Shown here: positions 30,713 to 41,129 of the stretch, piece after piece
Layout of the letters: every line of letters starts with the position of its first letter
How positions within the stretch are numbered: the first letter of the stretch is position 1
DNA from: Providencia sp.
GTDB lineage: Bacteria > Pseudomonadota > Gammaproteobacteria > Enterobacterales > Enterobacteriaceae
Direction: 5' to 3'
DNA: 64,000 bases
Assembly: GCF_003533305.1 (NCBI RefSeq)
Contig: NZ_DOEH01000007.1
Span: 5,122-69,121, forward strand
Notes under the pieces: model-generated
What the model saw: only the letters and a program-made list of their open reading frames with translations
Told to the model about the DNA's origin: nothing
Databases searched by the model: none
Program-made: the position numbers and the translations under genes

Positions 30713-33388
30713 TTAGAAACGGTACTCAACCCCCCCACTAATAGTCCTACCCCGTCCTAACGTATTCGATAAACTTTCACCAAAACTCACTACATAGGCG
30801 CGATCCATTAAATTCTCAACGTTCCCACGTATAATGAAATTATCGGTGAAAGCATAACTGGCATATAAATCAATTAGCGTATATTTCGGCCAATCAGCTA
30901 AATAGGGTTGGTTACTTTGTGCTGAGCTATCTTGGAAGCCCGGCGTAAAGCGAACAACTACGCCGCCATCCAGTTTACGGTCAAACGCTCGCCCACCGAG
31001 GGTAAATGATCCTCTATCTCCTGGTAAATTGGCTGCGCTACTAAAAACGGCACCATTATGGCAATCAACATAGTTGCTTTGCTGTTCATCTACTTCCATG
31101 TACCAGTTACCCGGACCGCTATTCGCGCCCCCTTTCAATACTCCGCCTAACCATGCTGGATGAGCACAGAATTTATTTTTACCGAGCATATGAGTAAACG
31201 TCAGATCTGCATAAGCAAAGCCTGCATCATAGTTAATTTGATACTCGAATCCTCTGAAGCGCGTGACATTTAAGTTATTGCTGTAGGCCGCATTACCAAT
31301 ACTTGGGTTAACCATACCTGGTTTTGTTCGATTGATGGCCAAATTAATGTAGTTATCCACCCGCGTATCAAAGTAAGCAACTTTTGCGACAAGGCGGTCT
31401 TCTTCAATTAATAACTGTGGATAATTAACATTCATCCCCAGTTCCCATGCATTCGAGCGCTCAGCTTTTAAATAAGGGTTAGGAAATTGAGTCGACGAAC
31501 TATGTGCGCTGCCCGTGGTGAGGGTTTCAGTAATCGCTGGCGGACGCCATGAACGACCATAACTAGTAAATAATTCCATCCATTCGAGACCTGGGTGAAC
31601 CGCCAATCGAATATTCGGTGAAAACGCCCCTTCTGACTTATCAACATCCCACGATTGAATGATATTAACACCCTGGCATGCCCTAGAGCTCATGGCTTTA
31701 CAAGGATTATCCTTGGTGTAAGGGTATGTCCGATACCCCATACTGGTTTGGCCTTTAAGGGTGTAATAATCATATCTCATCCCCCCTTCCAACGTTAACC
31801 AATCGTCATGCTCATAGGTCAGTGTTGTAAATAATGAACTAAGTGAACGCTTACCATCAGGTGTGACATTACCCGCGGAAGTCTGGGTTGAGCTACTGGA
31901 AGCCTTATCTTGAAATGTCTCAAATCCATAATGTGCTTTTAATACATTATTACGGTTAAATTCAATTTCTGAATGGTTTTCAAGTTGCAAGCCCTGCGTC
32001 TTAACTCGAGTATCAGTTTGATAGCCATTTTTAAACACTACACTCGTCGCATACGTTTCGCTATCATCTTTCGTATCAACAAGATAAACCTTAGCTTTAA
32101 ACTCTGTGCTCCATGGGCTATCACTATAACGGGTATAATCTAAAGAATAGTTCTTGGTATTAACATCACTAAATCCGCTGCTTTTCCAGCCCAATGTATA
32201 GGGCCATGTATTCGACAAATTGGTCAATGTACCCGCATTCGGTGTCGCCACTTTTGTTTCTAGATAGTTAAACTGAACGCGTTGTGACTCATCAATATTC
32301 CAGCCTGCTTTGGCCAAATAAGAGGTCATTTGGTAATTACTATCAGTTATTTTATTATGCTTTAAATCATGGACCATCTGGTCATACAGGCCGATATCAT
32401 TATTAATACGAATATTACCAATATCACCCTGTGTACCTGGCTTATAATCTCCGAGTCGTCGCTCACTCGCAGCAAACAGTAAATCTGCCTTTTCATTGCC
32501 TAGCGCGATAGCGCTACTACCGATGAAGTGTGTATTATTAGTGCCAGTGCTGGCATGTATTTTACCGCCAAAGGTTTTGTCTTTAGTCAGAAAATCGGAC
32601 GCATTGACGGTATTAAAAGTTGCCACACCACCCAAAGTACCACCACTGCCCATTCCGCTACTGTTGCCTTTTTGAATTTCCACACCAGATAGAAGTTCTG
32701 AGTCGATATACATGGTGCCATTACGCTGTCCATGACCACTCTTTTGGAAGTTTTGCCTCATCCCATCAATATTCATATTGACGCGTCCATAGTCTTGGAC
32801 ACCACGAATATTGACAGATAAAGACGGATCCTGCTGGCTGACACTCGAGTAAACGCCCGTTGTTAGTTCGAGCAAATCGGCAATGTGTTTAGGTGGTCTG
32901 TCTTCAATTTGTTTTTTACTGATGACACTCACAGAAGCTGGAGTGCTATACACCCAATCGCCTTGTTGAACTTGCGCAGCGGTAACAGTGATTTTATCTA
33001 ACACCACTACTGATTTATCAGTGGATACTGTGGGTATACGGCTAATTGAAATACGGTTATTTTGAATATTATAATAGATTGGATTTGAGCCAATCAGTTG
33101 CCGTAATCCTTCCTTAAGCGATAAATTCCCCTGTATTGCATGGCTTTTTAGTCCAGCAACATCTTGGCTCTCAATTAATATTTCAACGTTTGCTTGTTGT
33201 GCATACTGTAAAAGTGCCTGCTCAAGAGATTGAGCTGGAATAGAAAACGAGATATTCGATTTCACTTGTTCAGTTTGCGGTAGTTGTTCTGTCTGTGCAT
33301 AACCCATAAACGGAACTGCAGGTAATGCCATCAATGCAAGGTGAACACAAAGTACGGATTTTTTATAATAATGTTTCTTCTGAGTCAT
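30713..33388 (-). CDS. hasR: HasR-like TonB-dependent haem receptor with STN signalling domain
   Basis: The 891-residue outer-membrane receptor has a signal peptide (cut near GYA, residue 31), an N-terminal STN domain (about 45-112) typical of receptors that signal to an anti-sigma factor, a TonB box-like DKITVTA, and a plug with SVNIRGVQDYGRVNMNIDGM, RQNFQKSGHGQRNG and GMGSGGTLGGVATFNT. Those blocks resemble Serratia HasR. The barrel ends ISGGVEYRF with terminal Phe. It is the third gene of the sigma/anti-sigma/receptor unit. No hemophore hasA follows, so it may take free haem or haemoglobin; HasR is the best guess, not proven. Confidence 0.75.
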   Translation of the reverse strand: MTQKKHYYKKSVLCVHLALMALPAVPFMGYAQTEQLPQTEQVKSNISFSIPAQSLEQALLQYAQQANVEILIESQDVAGLKSHAIQGNLSLKEGLRQLIGSNPIYYNIQNNRISISRIPTVSTDKSVVVLDKITVTAAQVQQGDWVYSTPASVSVISKKQIEDRPPKHIADLLELTTGVYSSVSQQDPSLSVNIRGVQDYGRVNMNIDGMRQNFQKSGHGQRNGTMYIDSELLSGVEIQKGNSSGMGSGGTLGGVATFNTVNASDFLTKDKTFGGKIHASTGTNNTHFIGSSAIALGNEKADLLFAASERRLGDYKPGTQGDIGNIRINNDIGLYDQMVHDLKHNKITDSNYQMTSYLAKAGWNIDESQRVQFNYLETKVATPNAGTLTNLSNTWPYTLGWKSSGFSDVNTKNYSLDYTRYSDSPWSTEFKAKVYLVDTKDDSETYATSVVFKNGYQTDTRVKTQGLQLENHSEIEFNRNNVLKAHYGFETFQDKASSSSTQTSAGNVTPDGKRSLSSLFTTLTYEHDDWLTLEGGMRYDYYTLKGQTSMGYRTYPYTKDNPCKAMSSRACQGVNIIQSWDVDKSEGAFSPNIRLAVHPGLEWMELFTSYGRSWRPPAITETLTTGSAHSSSTQFPNPYLKAERSNAWELGMNVNYPQLLIEEDRLVAKVAYFDTRVDNYINLAINRTKPGMVNPSIGNAAYSNNLNVTRFRGFEYQINYDAGFAYADLTFTHMLGKNKFCAHPAWLGGVLKGGANSGPGNWYMEVDEQQSNYVDCHNGAVFSSAANLPGDRGSFTLGGRAFDRKLDGGVVVRFTPGFQDSSAQSNQPYLADWPKYTLIDLYASYAFTDNFIIRGNVENLMDRAYVVSFGESLSNTLGRGRTISGGVEYRF

Positions 33389-33402
33389 TTCCCATCCCCA
33401 AG

Positions 33403-33429
33403 ATGATAATGGTAATAAAAATCATAATC
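33403..33429 (-). promoter_or_regulatory. Candidate Fur box upstream of the HasR-like gene
   Basis: The sequence ATGATAATGGTAATAAAAATC, starting at 33403, is rich in the GATAAT/ATTATC-type hexamers of Fur boxes and lies 15 bp before the receptor start. It would let iron repress the receptor directly as well as through the sigma factor. Confidence 0.5.
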
Positions 33430-33523
33430 ACTTAGATCAAGACGTAGAAAATAAAAAAACCCGTAAACAATTTTTTAATTAATTGTTATTTAATTATTGA
33501 TTTAGTATATAAAACATAGAATA

Positions 33524-34483
33524 TCAATAAATTAACGTAAAAAATGGCATTTCATAAATCGCTAAATTACGTGATGCCGCTAAGTTGGATAAAGCACCTT
33601 CAATTGATTTAACTTGAAAGACACCACTGACTCGCTGATCCGTTTGTGCCCCCAATAAAAAAACCGGCTTATCACGATAACGACTAATCTCAGCCACAAC
33701 ATCAGCTAATATACGTTGATGAAAAATAATTTGTCCCTGACGCCACGCTGTCGAATGTCGCTCTTCAAAGGTCGAAACAGGCCAAATCTGTTGTTGATAA
33801 TGTGTCGAATCACCAGTATTAACTGTAACTTCTTGTCCCGATAATAAGTAAATTTTGACACTGTGTTGATAAACACTGACATCAACTTGTTCATCATTAT
33901 TGTCGACTAAAAATTCAGTACCCAGCGCTTGAATAAAGCCTTCCTTTGCAGCAACACGAAAGGGGCGAGACTCGACCTTAGACACAGGGGCTGCGGTAAA
34001 ATAAGCACGGCCTGCCAGTAAGTTCACTTGTCGAAAATTATCATTAAAAGCAATGGTTAATTTCGCTCCGCTATCCAGATCAACTTGGCTGCCATCAGGA
34101 AGCGTAATGTGCATTACTTCACCAACTTTTGCTTGATAATCAGCAACCTCGTGAGTTCTTTCATACCAAAAAAACACAGATAGCACACTAAAAATGACTG
34201 CCGCAGCCATAGACAGCCAACTATAATGCCTTTTGGTTACCGCTTTTGAGTTTATTAATTTCCGTGTAGAGGTGGATGTAGGTATTGATTCTCTCGGCAT
34301 TGATTCAGTCAAAGACCATAATTGTCGAGCATGACAATAGGCATCAAAATGCTGCTCTGATGCATTCATCCATAATTGGAATTGAAGTTCTTCTTCTGCC
34401 GTTAACTTATCTTGTGCAGTTTTTATCACCCATAATGCAGCCGTAGAATTAATATCTGAAGGTAAATCAGAAAAGTGAGCCAT
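33524..34483 (-). CDS. hasS: FecR/HasS-like anti-sigma factor
   Basis: The 319-residue inner-membrane protein has a cytoplasmic N-terminal domain with the FecR-type motif (ALWVIKTAQDKLTAEEELQF and QLWMNASEQHFDAYC), one membrane segment at about 90-110 (YSWLSMAAAVIFSVLSVFFW), and a periplasmic FecR domain (VGEVMHITLPDGSQVDLDSG, AGRAYFTAAPVS). It should hold the sigma factor until the receptor STN domain signals. GGAGAG precedes the chosen ATG, 2 bp after the sigma stop. The name follows the receptor's likeness to HasR. Confidence 0.8.
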   Translation of the reverse strand: MAHFSDLPSDINSTAALWVIKTAQDKLTAEEELQFQLWMNASEQHFDAYCHARQLWSLTESMPRESIPTSTSTRKLINSKAVTKRHYSWLSMAAAVIFSVLSVFFWYERTHEVADYQAKVGEVMHITLPDGSQVDLDSGAKLTIAFNDNFRQVNLLAGRAYFTAAPVSKVESRPFRVAAKEGFIQALGTEFLVDNNDEQVDVSVYQHSVKIYLLSGQEVTVNTGDSTHYQQQIWPVSTFEERHSTAWRQGQIIFHQRILADVVAEISRYRDKPVFLLGAQTDQRVSGVFQVKSIEGALSNLAASRNLAIYEMPFFTLIY

Positions 34484-34485
34484 AT

Positions 34486-34983
34486 TTAGTCTCTCCACTT
34501 ATGAATGAGAACAGCCAATGCATTGGCTAAATGTTTCTCAACCGTACTCAATGAGAGATTTAGTAACTCAGCAACATCCAGTTGCGAAAGCCCTTCTTCA
34601 CGATGTAATCGAAATATTTCTTGAGTTCTCTGAGGTAATGTACGCATTATCGACTGTATTTGGTTAATTTGCTGCTCTCTAATAGCCTGTGACTCAAGGC
34701 TTTTTATATTTGCAGGCAGTGCTTGCCACTGTTCATCACTGATAAGTACCGAGGGCTGTTTTTTTTGCTGCCGAAAATGATCTATCATTAAATTTTTTGC
34801 AATGCGATACAAATAAGCATCAAAATCTTGTACTGACGAATGTTTCATCAATTCAGCCATACGCACAAAACTTTCCTGTGCAATATCCATACTTAAGCTA
34901 TGGTCTTTAAGATACCCGTTCAGATAACGGCATAATGAAGAAGAATGACGTGCAAATAGGCATTGTAATTCAGAATCTGACAT
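34486..34983 (-). CDS. hasI: FecI/HasI-like ECF sigma factor
   Basis: The 165-residue protein has ECF sigma region 2 (FARHSSSLCRYLNGYLKD, DFDAYLYRIAKNLMIDHFR) and region 4 (LPQRTQEIFRLHREEGLSQ, LLNLSLSTVEKHLANAL). It should drive receptor expression when released by the anti-sigma factor. It is the first gene of the three-gene unit; a candidate Fur box lies about 20 bp upstream, so iron probably represses the whole set. Confidence 0.85.
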   Translation of the reverse strand: MSDSELQCLFARHSSSLCRYLNGYLKDHSLSMDIAQESFVRMAELMKHSSVQDFDAYLYRIAKNLMIDHFRQQKKQPSVLISDEQWQALPANIKSLESQAIREQQINQIQSIMRTLPQRTQEIFRLHREEGLSQLDVAELLNLSLSTVEKHLANALAVLIHKWRD

Positions 34984-35001
34984 ATAAGACTATAACGCCA
35001 A

Positions 35002-35024
35002 TAATGAAAATGAGAATTATTTAC
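35002..35024 (-). promoter_or_regulatory. Candidate Fur box upstream of hasI
   Basis: TAATGAAAATGAGAATTATT resembles the hexamer pattern of Fur boxes and is 19 bp before the sigma gene. The rest of the 354-bp gap to ybhK (35025-35337) is AT-rich with divergent promoters and nothing else that I can identify. Confidence 0.5.
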
Positions 35025-35337
35025 ATAATATCGTTAATTTCTCAAAATGGGAACTCCATGACGATTTTTTGTTCATCTTGATTAAGGTAAATACGGAATG
35101 TTCTCTTTTATTGTTTTTTATCACAGTAAATCAGCTAGCGATGATGTTTTATGGTAGATTAACGCCCAATAATTATAGACACGGCTTGTAAACCCGATTT
35201 ATAGACCTATTTTCACTTGTTTATAAATTGCTTTTACCTATTTTGCATAATGATATTTTTCGTTTCGCTCATTCATTATGATAATAGGAAGTAGCTTAGC
35301 TTTATGGCGCTGAAAAATTAACTGATATAGGAATACT

Positions 35338-36246
35338 ATGACGAATCGCAGTCTGACTGATCTCAGACATGTTGTCGCTCTTGGCGGCGGGCATGGACTT
35401 GGTCGTGTGATGTCTTCACTTTCATCTTTAGGCTCTCGTTTAACAGGTATTGTTACCACCACAGATAACGGTGGCTCAACAGGTCGAATTCGCCGTGCAG
35501 AAGGGGGAATTGCTTGGGGTGACATGCGTAACTGCCTAAACCAGTTAATTACAGAACCGTCTATTGCATCTGCCATGTTTGAATATCGTTTTGTCGGTAA
35601 TGGTGAGCTTTCAGGACATAATTTAGGCAATCTAATGTTAAAGTCATTAGATCATCTTAGTGTTCGTCCACTTGAGGCGATTAATTTAATTCGCAACATG
35701 CTTAAAGTAGATGCGCAGTTGATCCCGATGTCTGAGTCTCCAGTCGATTTAATGGCTATTGATGATATGGGTAATGAAGTTTATGGTGAAGTGAATGTCG
35801 ATGCATTGATTGAACTCCCTAAAGAACTACGACTATATCCAACAGTCAAAGCCACCTCTGAAGCACTTCAAGCCATTCATCAAGCCGATTTAATTATTAT
35901 TGGTCCGGGTAGTTTTTTTACGAGCTTAATGCCATTACTGCTGCTCAATGAGGTTGCGACTGCATTACGTGAGTGTAAAGCCCCGATGATTTATATTGGT
36001 AACCTCGGTAAAGAACTCAGCTCTTCCGCTGCGAATCTATCTTTACCTGAAAAATTACAAATGATGGAAAAGCATATTGGTTGTAAAAAAATAGATGCTT
36101 TAATCTTAGGTCCTCGCACCGATATTAGTACGATTAGCCATGACAGAAAAATCATTCAGCGCGTACTCGAAGCAGATGATATTCCTTATCGTCACGACAG
36201 AAAGTTGCTGCTTCAAGCCATCGAACAGACAGTGCCATTGCTATAA
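35338..36246 (+). CDS. ybhK: YbhK, CofD/YvcK-family putative gluconeogenesis factor
   Basis: The 302-residue protein (E. coli 302) opens [19 protein letters not shown] and has [35 protein letters not shown] and [16 protein letters not shown], the YvcK/CofD-like UDP-sugar or GTP-fold pattern. YvcK binds UDP-GlcNAc and affects cell-wall and carbon metabolism in Firmicutes; the enterobacterial role is not settled. In E. coli it is next to moaA; here the haem operon lies between them. Confidence 0.93.
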   Translation: MTNRSLTDLRHVVALGGGHGLGRVMSSLSSLGSRLTGIVTTTDNGGSTGRIRRAEGGIAWGDMRNCLNQLITEPSIASAMFEYRFVGNGELSGHNLGNLMLKSLDHLSVRPLEAINLIRNMLKVDAQLIPMSESPVDLMAIDDMGNEVYGEVNVDALIELPKELRLYPTVKATSEALQAIHQADLIIIGPGSFFTSLMPLLLLNEVATALRECKAPMIYIGNLGKELSSSAANLSLPEKLQMMEKHIGCKKIDALILGPRTDISTISHDRKIIQRVLEADDIPYRHDRKLLLQAIEQTVPLL

Positions 36247-36537
36247 ACACTCACATCGCTAGTCTCACTTAAAATTAATTATTACCGCCTTTCCCTGAAA
36301 GGTGGTTTATCTCCCCTCCCCATAAAAACCGTACAGAAATAGTACAATAGAAATAAGCGAACTCATCTCAATTATTTTATTTTCTATTTCTATCTATTTG
36401 CACTATATTTTAAACATACCAATGTAGGGACTTATTAATTTAACTCGATAATAACAAACTTCTTAATATGACGACTCCATCATAAAACCATTTAGTTTTT
36501 AGGAAGTATGATAAAAATAAATTTAATTGGAGGATCA

Positions 36538-37470
36538 ATGTTACAGGATTATGCTAATATATTAGTGCTTTTTCTGATAGTTGGAATCGGATTCATATTA
36601 GGAAAAATAAAATGGTTTAATCAAAATAGTAATAATGCGATGACAAAATTATTACTCAATATTACGCTCCCCTTAACACTTATATTGTCAATAATTCATG
36701 ATTTTTCAAAAAAAGAATTCTTAACGTTATTACCCAATATTATCCTACCTTTTAGTTCAATACTCATACTGATGCTTCTTTCTTTTATTACTGCGTTAAT
36801 CATTAAAATACCGAGAACAGATAGAGGGCTATTTGTTGGCCTCTGCTCAATGAGCAGCACAATTTTTTTTGGTATTCCAGTTGCACTTGCTGTTTACGGC
36901 TCTCATCTACTTCCTTATGCTTTGATGACCTATATCGCTCAGACTATCTTATATTGGACGCTAGGTATTTATTTACTCAAGAATGATAATGACACTCAAA
37001 AATTCGACCTATTCGTTACAATTAAAAATATTTTTACGCCACCTTTAATTGCCTTCATTATTGGTGTCATTTTGTTATTAAATCATATTGAAATCCCTTC
37101 ATTTTTATCTTCGTTTGCTCACTATTTAAGTGGGATGACAGCGCCTATTGCAATGTTAATTATTGGGACAATAATTTATATTACTGGATTTAAAAACTTA
37201 AAGATAACACCCTATATTATCGTTATACTCATTTTTAGGTTTATCATTACTCCCGCAGTGGTTTTGTCACTAGGACTCTTACTACACATGCCAGTAATGA
37301 TGATAAAAATTACTATATTAGTTTGTTCTTTGCCTATTCCAAATACGACGATAATTTTAGCGAGTAAATATAAAGCCGATGTCATCCTTGCGACTCAATC
37401 ACTCACGTTTTCCATTATTTTTTACTTATTATATATACCTATAATCCTATTACTGATTCATAAGATTTAG
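36538..37470 (+). CDS. AEC-family (auxin efflux carrier type) membrane transporter
   Basis: The 310-residue protein has ten hydrophobic segments in two inverted halves, with LLLNITLPLTLILSI near 45 and the AEC C-terminal block VCSLPIPNTTIILASKY. AEC proteins move small carboxylates or related anions. Both this ATG (GGAGG upstream) and one ten codons earlier (AGGAAG) have ribosome sites; I prefer the shorter form. It lies 46 bp before glsA on the same strand, which suggests a link to glutamine or glutamate. Its base composition is more AT-rich than its neighbours. Confidence 0.78.
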   Translation: MLQDYANILVLFLIVGIGFILGKIKWFNQNSNNAMTKLLLNITLPLTLILSIIHDFSKKEFLTLLPNIILPFSSILILMLLSFITALIIKIPRTDRGLFVGLCSMSSTIFFGIPVALAVYGSHLLPYALMTYIAQTILYWTLGIYLLKNDNDTQKFDLFVTIKNIFTPPLIAFIIGVILLLNHIEIPSFLSSFAHYLSGMTAPIAMLIIGTIIYITGFKNLKITPYIIVILIFRFIITPAVVLSLGLLLHMPVMMIKITILVCSLPIPNTTIILASKYKADVILATQSLTFSIIFYLLYIPIILLLIHKI

Positions 37471-37516
37471 TCCACTGTCATTGAAAATAATATATATTTA
37501 TTAAGGAATAACTTCT

Positions 37517-38452
37517 ATGAGAGAGATAACAAAGCTTCAAAGCGCTGTAGATAAAGCATACCAAAATTTTCGTCATGATAATGGTGGGGCTAACGCTGAC
37601 TACATCCCATTTTTAGCCCAAATAGACAGTCAACTTTGCGCATTATCAATTGTAACAGTACAAGGGGATGTTATTACCGCAGGAGATGCACAGTACCGCT
37701 TTGCGCTTGAATCTATTTCAAAAGTTTGCACCTTAGCATTGGCGCTTGAAGATTATGATGCAAATACTATTCAAGAAAAAATAGGCGCGACACCAACAGG
37801 ACTGCCGTTCAATTCAGTGATGGCATTAGAGTTACACGGTGAAAAACCTTTATCTCCCCTGGTTAATGCCGGTGCAATGTCGGCAGCGAGTATTATTAAG
37901 GCGCAATCAATCGAGGAACGCTGGCAGCGAATTTTAGCGATACAACAAAAATTAGGTTCAAAAGATATTTATCTTTCAGATGAATTAAATCAATCCGAAC
38001 AAACAACTAATTTCCATAATAGAGGTATTGCTTGGCTATTGTATTCTGCGGGTTATCTTTATTGCGACACAATGGAAGCCTGTGATGTTTATACACGCCA
38101 ATGCTCAACACTCGTCACTACTGTAGAGCTAGCAACAATGGGGGCAACAATTGCTTCCGGAGGAAAAAATCCACTAACTCAAGAGCAAGTACTAAAACCC
38201 GATAATTGCACTCGAATACTGGCCGAAATGACGATGGAAGGCATGTACGATAGTTCCGGTGATTGGGCTTATACTGTTGGTCTACCTAGTAAAAGTGGTG
38301 TCGGTGGTGGGATATTAACTGTTATACCTGGCGTTATGGCAATCGCGGCATTCTCGCCACCATTAGATACCGTAGGTAACAGTGTTAGAGGACAAAAAAT
38401 GATTGCTTCAGTAGCTAAAGAATTAGATTACAATTTATACAAATGTATTTAA
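37517..38452 (+). CDS. glsA: Glutaminase A
   Basis: The 311-residue serine-dependent beta-lactamase-like glutaminase hydrolyses glutamine to glutamate and ammonia. It has FALESISKVCTLALAL with the catalytic SxxK, PLVNAGAMSAASI, NFHNRGIAW, ELATMGATIASGG and the C-terminal GLPSKSGVGGGI. In E. coli, the acid-active form pairs with an amino-acid transporter for acid resistance; here the partner is an AEC transporter. AAGGAATA lies before the ATG. Confidence 0.93.
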   Translation: MREITKLQSAVDKAYQNFRHDNGGANADYIPFLAQIDSQLCALSIVTVQGDVITAGDAQYRFALESISKVCTLALALEDYDANTIQEKIGATPTGLPFNSVMALELHGEKPLSPLVNAGAMSAASIIKAQSIEERWQRILAIQQKLGSKDIYLSDELNQSEQTTNFHNRGIAWLLYSAGYLYCDTMEACDVYTRQCSTLVTTVELATMGATIASGGKNPLTQEQVLKPDNCTRILAEMTMEGMYDSSGDWAYTVGLPSKSGVGGGILTVIPGVMAIAAFSPPLDTVGNSVRGQKMIASVAKELDYNLYKCI

Positions 38453-38480
38453 TATAAATATCATTAATGTTTATATTAAT

Positions 38481-38524
38481 GAGTTAACACGCATTCTGCC
38501 CAAAAGATCGAATGCGTGTAACTC
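38481..38524. terminator. Hairpin between convergent glsA and uvrB
   Basis: A 10-bp perfect core (ACACGCATTC/GAATGCGTGT) extended by GAGTTA/TAACTC with one bulge forms a strong stem. T-runs are modest on either side. Confidence 0.65.
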
Positions 38525-38542
38525 AATATAAAGCAAAGCTAT

Positions 38543-40558
38543 TTAAGAGTTTGCAATAAATTGATTTCTGAGTGTCTGTAGTTCATCTCGCACTTGCGCC
38601 GCCGCTTCAAATTCAAGATCTTGTGCGTGTTTATACATCTTCGCCTCAAGCTGAGAAATGCATTTTTCCAGTTCTTTTGTCGACATTGATTGCACATTAG
38701 CAACATTTTCATGCTTCGCATTATCTTTATTTCGGCCTTTGCCTTTACCAACTTTATGGCCAATTTGTAAGATATCGCCAACTTTCTTTTTCAATCCTTG
38801 AGGTGTGATGCCATGCTCTTCGTTAAATGCCATTTGTTTAGCACGACGACGTTCAGTTTCAGAAATGGCTTTTTCCATTGATTTAGTAATTTTATCGCCA
38901 TATAGAATCGCTCGGCCATTCAAGTTACGTGCAGCACGCCCAATAGTCTGTATCAATGAACGTTCTGAACGTAAAAAACCTTCTTTATCTGCGTCTAAGA
39001 TGGCAACAAGAGATACTTCCGGCATATCTAGCCCTTCTCTCAACAAGTTGATACCCACCAGCACATCAAATACGCCAAGTCGTAAATCACGAATAATTTC
39101 AACCCGTTCAACCGTTTCAATATCTGAATGAAGGTAACGTACACGTTCGCCATGCTCTTCAAGATATTCAGTTAAATCTTCTGCCATGCGCTTGGTTAAT
39201 GTTGTGACTAAAACACGCTCTTCTTTTTTCACTCGAATTCGTATTTCAGAAAGTAAATCATCCACCTGAGTGGTTACTGGGCGAACTTCAATAATCGGAT
39301 CGAGTAACCCTGTCGGCCTAACCACTTGCTCAATAATATCGTTGCCTGATTTATCTAACTCATAGTTACCCGGCGTGGCTGAAACATAAATGGTTTGAGG
39401 TGCTTGAGCCTCAAACTCTTCAAAACGCATTGGTCTATTATCAAGCGCTGAAGGCAGACGAAAACCGTATTCAACTAATGTTTCTTTTCGTGAACGGTCA
39501 CCTTTGTACATCGCACCAATTTGAGGAATAGTCGCATGTGACTCATCGACTACCAATAAGCCGTCAGCAGGTAGGTAATCAAATAAGGTCGGTGGCGGAT
39601 CGCCCGGGGCACGCCCTGAAAGATAACGAGAGTAGTTTTCTATCCCAGAGCAATATCCCAGCTCGTTCATCATTTCAAGATCAAATTGTGTACGCTGTGC
39701 TATTCGTTGTTCTTCAAGTAATTTATGGTTATCAAGTAATACTTTACGCCTATCAACAAGTTCAACTTTGATTTGCTCCATAGCTTCGAGTATGCGCTCT
39801 CGCGGTGTGACGTAATGCGTTTTAGGGTAAACAGTAAAACGTGGTACTCGGTGCTGGATCTGCCCAGTTAGAGGATCAAAAAGGGACAGTCTTTCGACTT
39901 CTTCATCAAATAATTCAATTCTTATTGCGTATTCATCAGATTCAGCAGGGAAGACATCGATCACTTCACCACGCACACGGAATGTTCCTCGCGTAAATGC
40001 CTGATCATTGCGCGTATATTGCAGATCGGCTAATCGCCTTAAAATTGAACGCTGATCGATGATCATGCCATCTGAAAGATGCAGCATCATTTTTAAATAG
40101 CTGTTTGGATCGCCCAGCCCGTAAATAGCCGATACAGATGCCACGACAATGACATCTCGACGTTCAAGTAAGGCCTTAGTAGCAGATAAACGCATTTGTT
40201 CAATATGTTCGTTTACAGAGGCATCTTTTTCAATAAAGGTATCAGAGCTAGGTACATAAGCTTCAGGCTGATAGTAATCATAGTAAGATACGAAATATTC
40301 AACCGCATTATCTGGAAAGAAAGCTTTCATTTCACTATAAAGCTGAGCGGCTAATGTCTTATTATGCGCCATCAGCATAGTAGGTCGGTTTTGGTTTGCA
40401 ATCACATTGGCGATAGTAAAAGTTTTACCTGAACCCGTCACACCTAATAATGTTTGATGAGCAAGTCCATCCTCTAACCCTTCAGTTAATCTGCGTATCG
40501 CTTCAGGCTGATCACCGCCCGGCTGGAACTCGGAATACAGCTTAAAATCCTTACTCAT
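38543..40558 (-). CDS. uvrB: Excinuclease ABC subunit B
   Basis: UvrB verifies DNA damage and positions UvrC in nucleotide excision repair. The 671-residue protein (E. coli 673) has Walker A GVTGSGKT near 39, the beta-hairpin block [45 protein letters not shown] split across motif [10 protein letters not shown] and the C-terminal UVR coiled coil ([17 protein letters not shown]). A LexA box sits 37 bp upstream, so it is SOS-induced. Confidence 0.97.
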   Translation of the reverse strand: MSKDFKLYSEFQPGGDQPEAIRRLTEGLEDGLAHQTLLGVTGSGKTFTIANVIANQNRPTMLMAHNKTLAAQLYSEMKAFFPDNAVEYFVSYYDYYQPEAYVPSSDTFIEKDASVNEHIEQMRLSATKALLERRDVIVVASVSAIYGLGDPNSYLKMMLHLSDGMIIDQRSILRRLADLQYTRNDQAFTRGTFRVRGEVIDVFPAESDEYAIRIELFDEEVERLSLFDPLTGQIQHRVPRFTVYPKTHYVTPRERILEAMEQIKVELVDRRKVLLDNHKLLEEQRIAQRTQFDLEMMNELGYCSGIENYSRYLSGRAPGDPPPTLFDYLPADGLLVVDESHATIPQIGAMYKGDRSRKETLVEYGFRLPSALDNRPMRFEEFEAQAPQTIYVSATPGNYELDKSGNDIIEQVVRPTGLLDPIIEVRPVTTQVDDLLSEIRIRVKKEERVLVTTLTKRMAEDLTEYLEEHGERVRYLHSDIETVERVEIIRDLRLGVFDVLVGINLLREGLDMPEVSLVAILDADKEGFLRSERSLIQTIGRAARNLNGRAILYGDKITKSMEKAISETERRRAKQMAFNEEHGITPQGLKKKVGDILQIGHKVGKGKGRNKDNAKHENVANVQSMSTKELEKCISQLEAKMYKHAQDLEFEAAAQVRDELQTLRNQFIANS

Positions 40559-40594
40559 ATCTGTGCCTCTTAACGAATCTCTCCCGCTATAATA

Positions 40595-40610
40595 CTGGAT
40601 AAAAAACCAG
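40595..40610 (-). promoter_or_regulatory. LexA (SOS) box upstream of uvrB
   Basis: Read on the minus strand it is CTGGTTTTTTATCCAG, a CTG-N10-CAG site that nearly equals the E. coli uvrB LexA box. Confidence 0.85.
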
Positions 40611-40669
40611 CTTCAAGTGCTATGATTAAATTTTCTGTGTCAAGTAGTTTTAATCTATCTGTAAAAATG

Positions 40670-40904
40670 TTATCCCCAAAATAATACTTGACCTTTTAGA
40701 AACCATATATTTTATGCTATGACCTTTTTTAGCTTTATCGCAAATACAAATTCATGTCTTGATTTTATTTAACTCATTGATTTTTAAAATTATTACTTTA
40801 AAGTCCAGAATGACATCAAATAAAGACGAAGCCGCAGCTCACCTAGTGTTGCACCCAATTTTATCAGTTAATGCACAAGGTTATCCACAGAAATGGTGGA
40901 TAAC
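40670..40904. promoter_or_regulatory. Cluster of DnaA-box-like sites between uvrB and bioD
   Basis: TTATCCCCA at 40670-40678 is one base from consensus, TTATCCACA at 40881-40889 is exact, and its inverted partner TTATCCACC is at 40895-40903. The last two form a perfect 9-bp inverted repeat (40880-40888 with 40896-40904) around 7 bp. The rest of the 637-bp gap holds the uvrB promoter and no convincing gene. Confidence 0.5.
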
Positions 40905-41129
40905 TCTGGGAGCCCTTAGTACTCATGCTTCGGCGCGAATTACAAAATTTGTTAAACATGAATTAAATGACAGTAAGATGACAAAAAAACGAAAAATTTT
41001 CATGCCGCATATTCGCTAAAAAAGAGATTTTATCTGATTTGAAGTATATTCATTAATATTAAAGGTAATCAGCTTGACAGAAAATGGGATTTTCTTATTT
41101 AAAAAGATCGGATCACAATTTAAAAAATG

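Noticed and set aside
35238..35630. 130-codon minus-strand frame antisense to the ybhK start
   Set aside because: It overlaps the well-supported ybhK coding region and its tail is AT-rich leader DNA.
40759..41019. 86-codon plus-strand frame between uvrB and bioD
   Set aside because: It lies over the DnaA-box inverted repeat, has no ribosome site, and has a composition like the non-coding surroundings.
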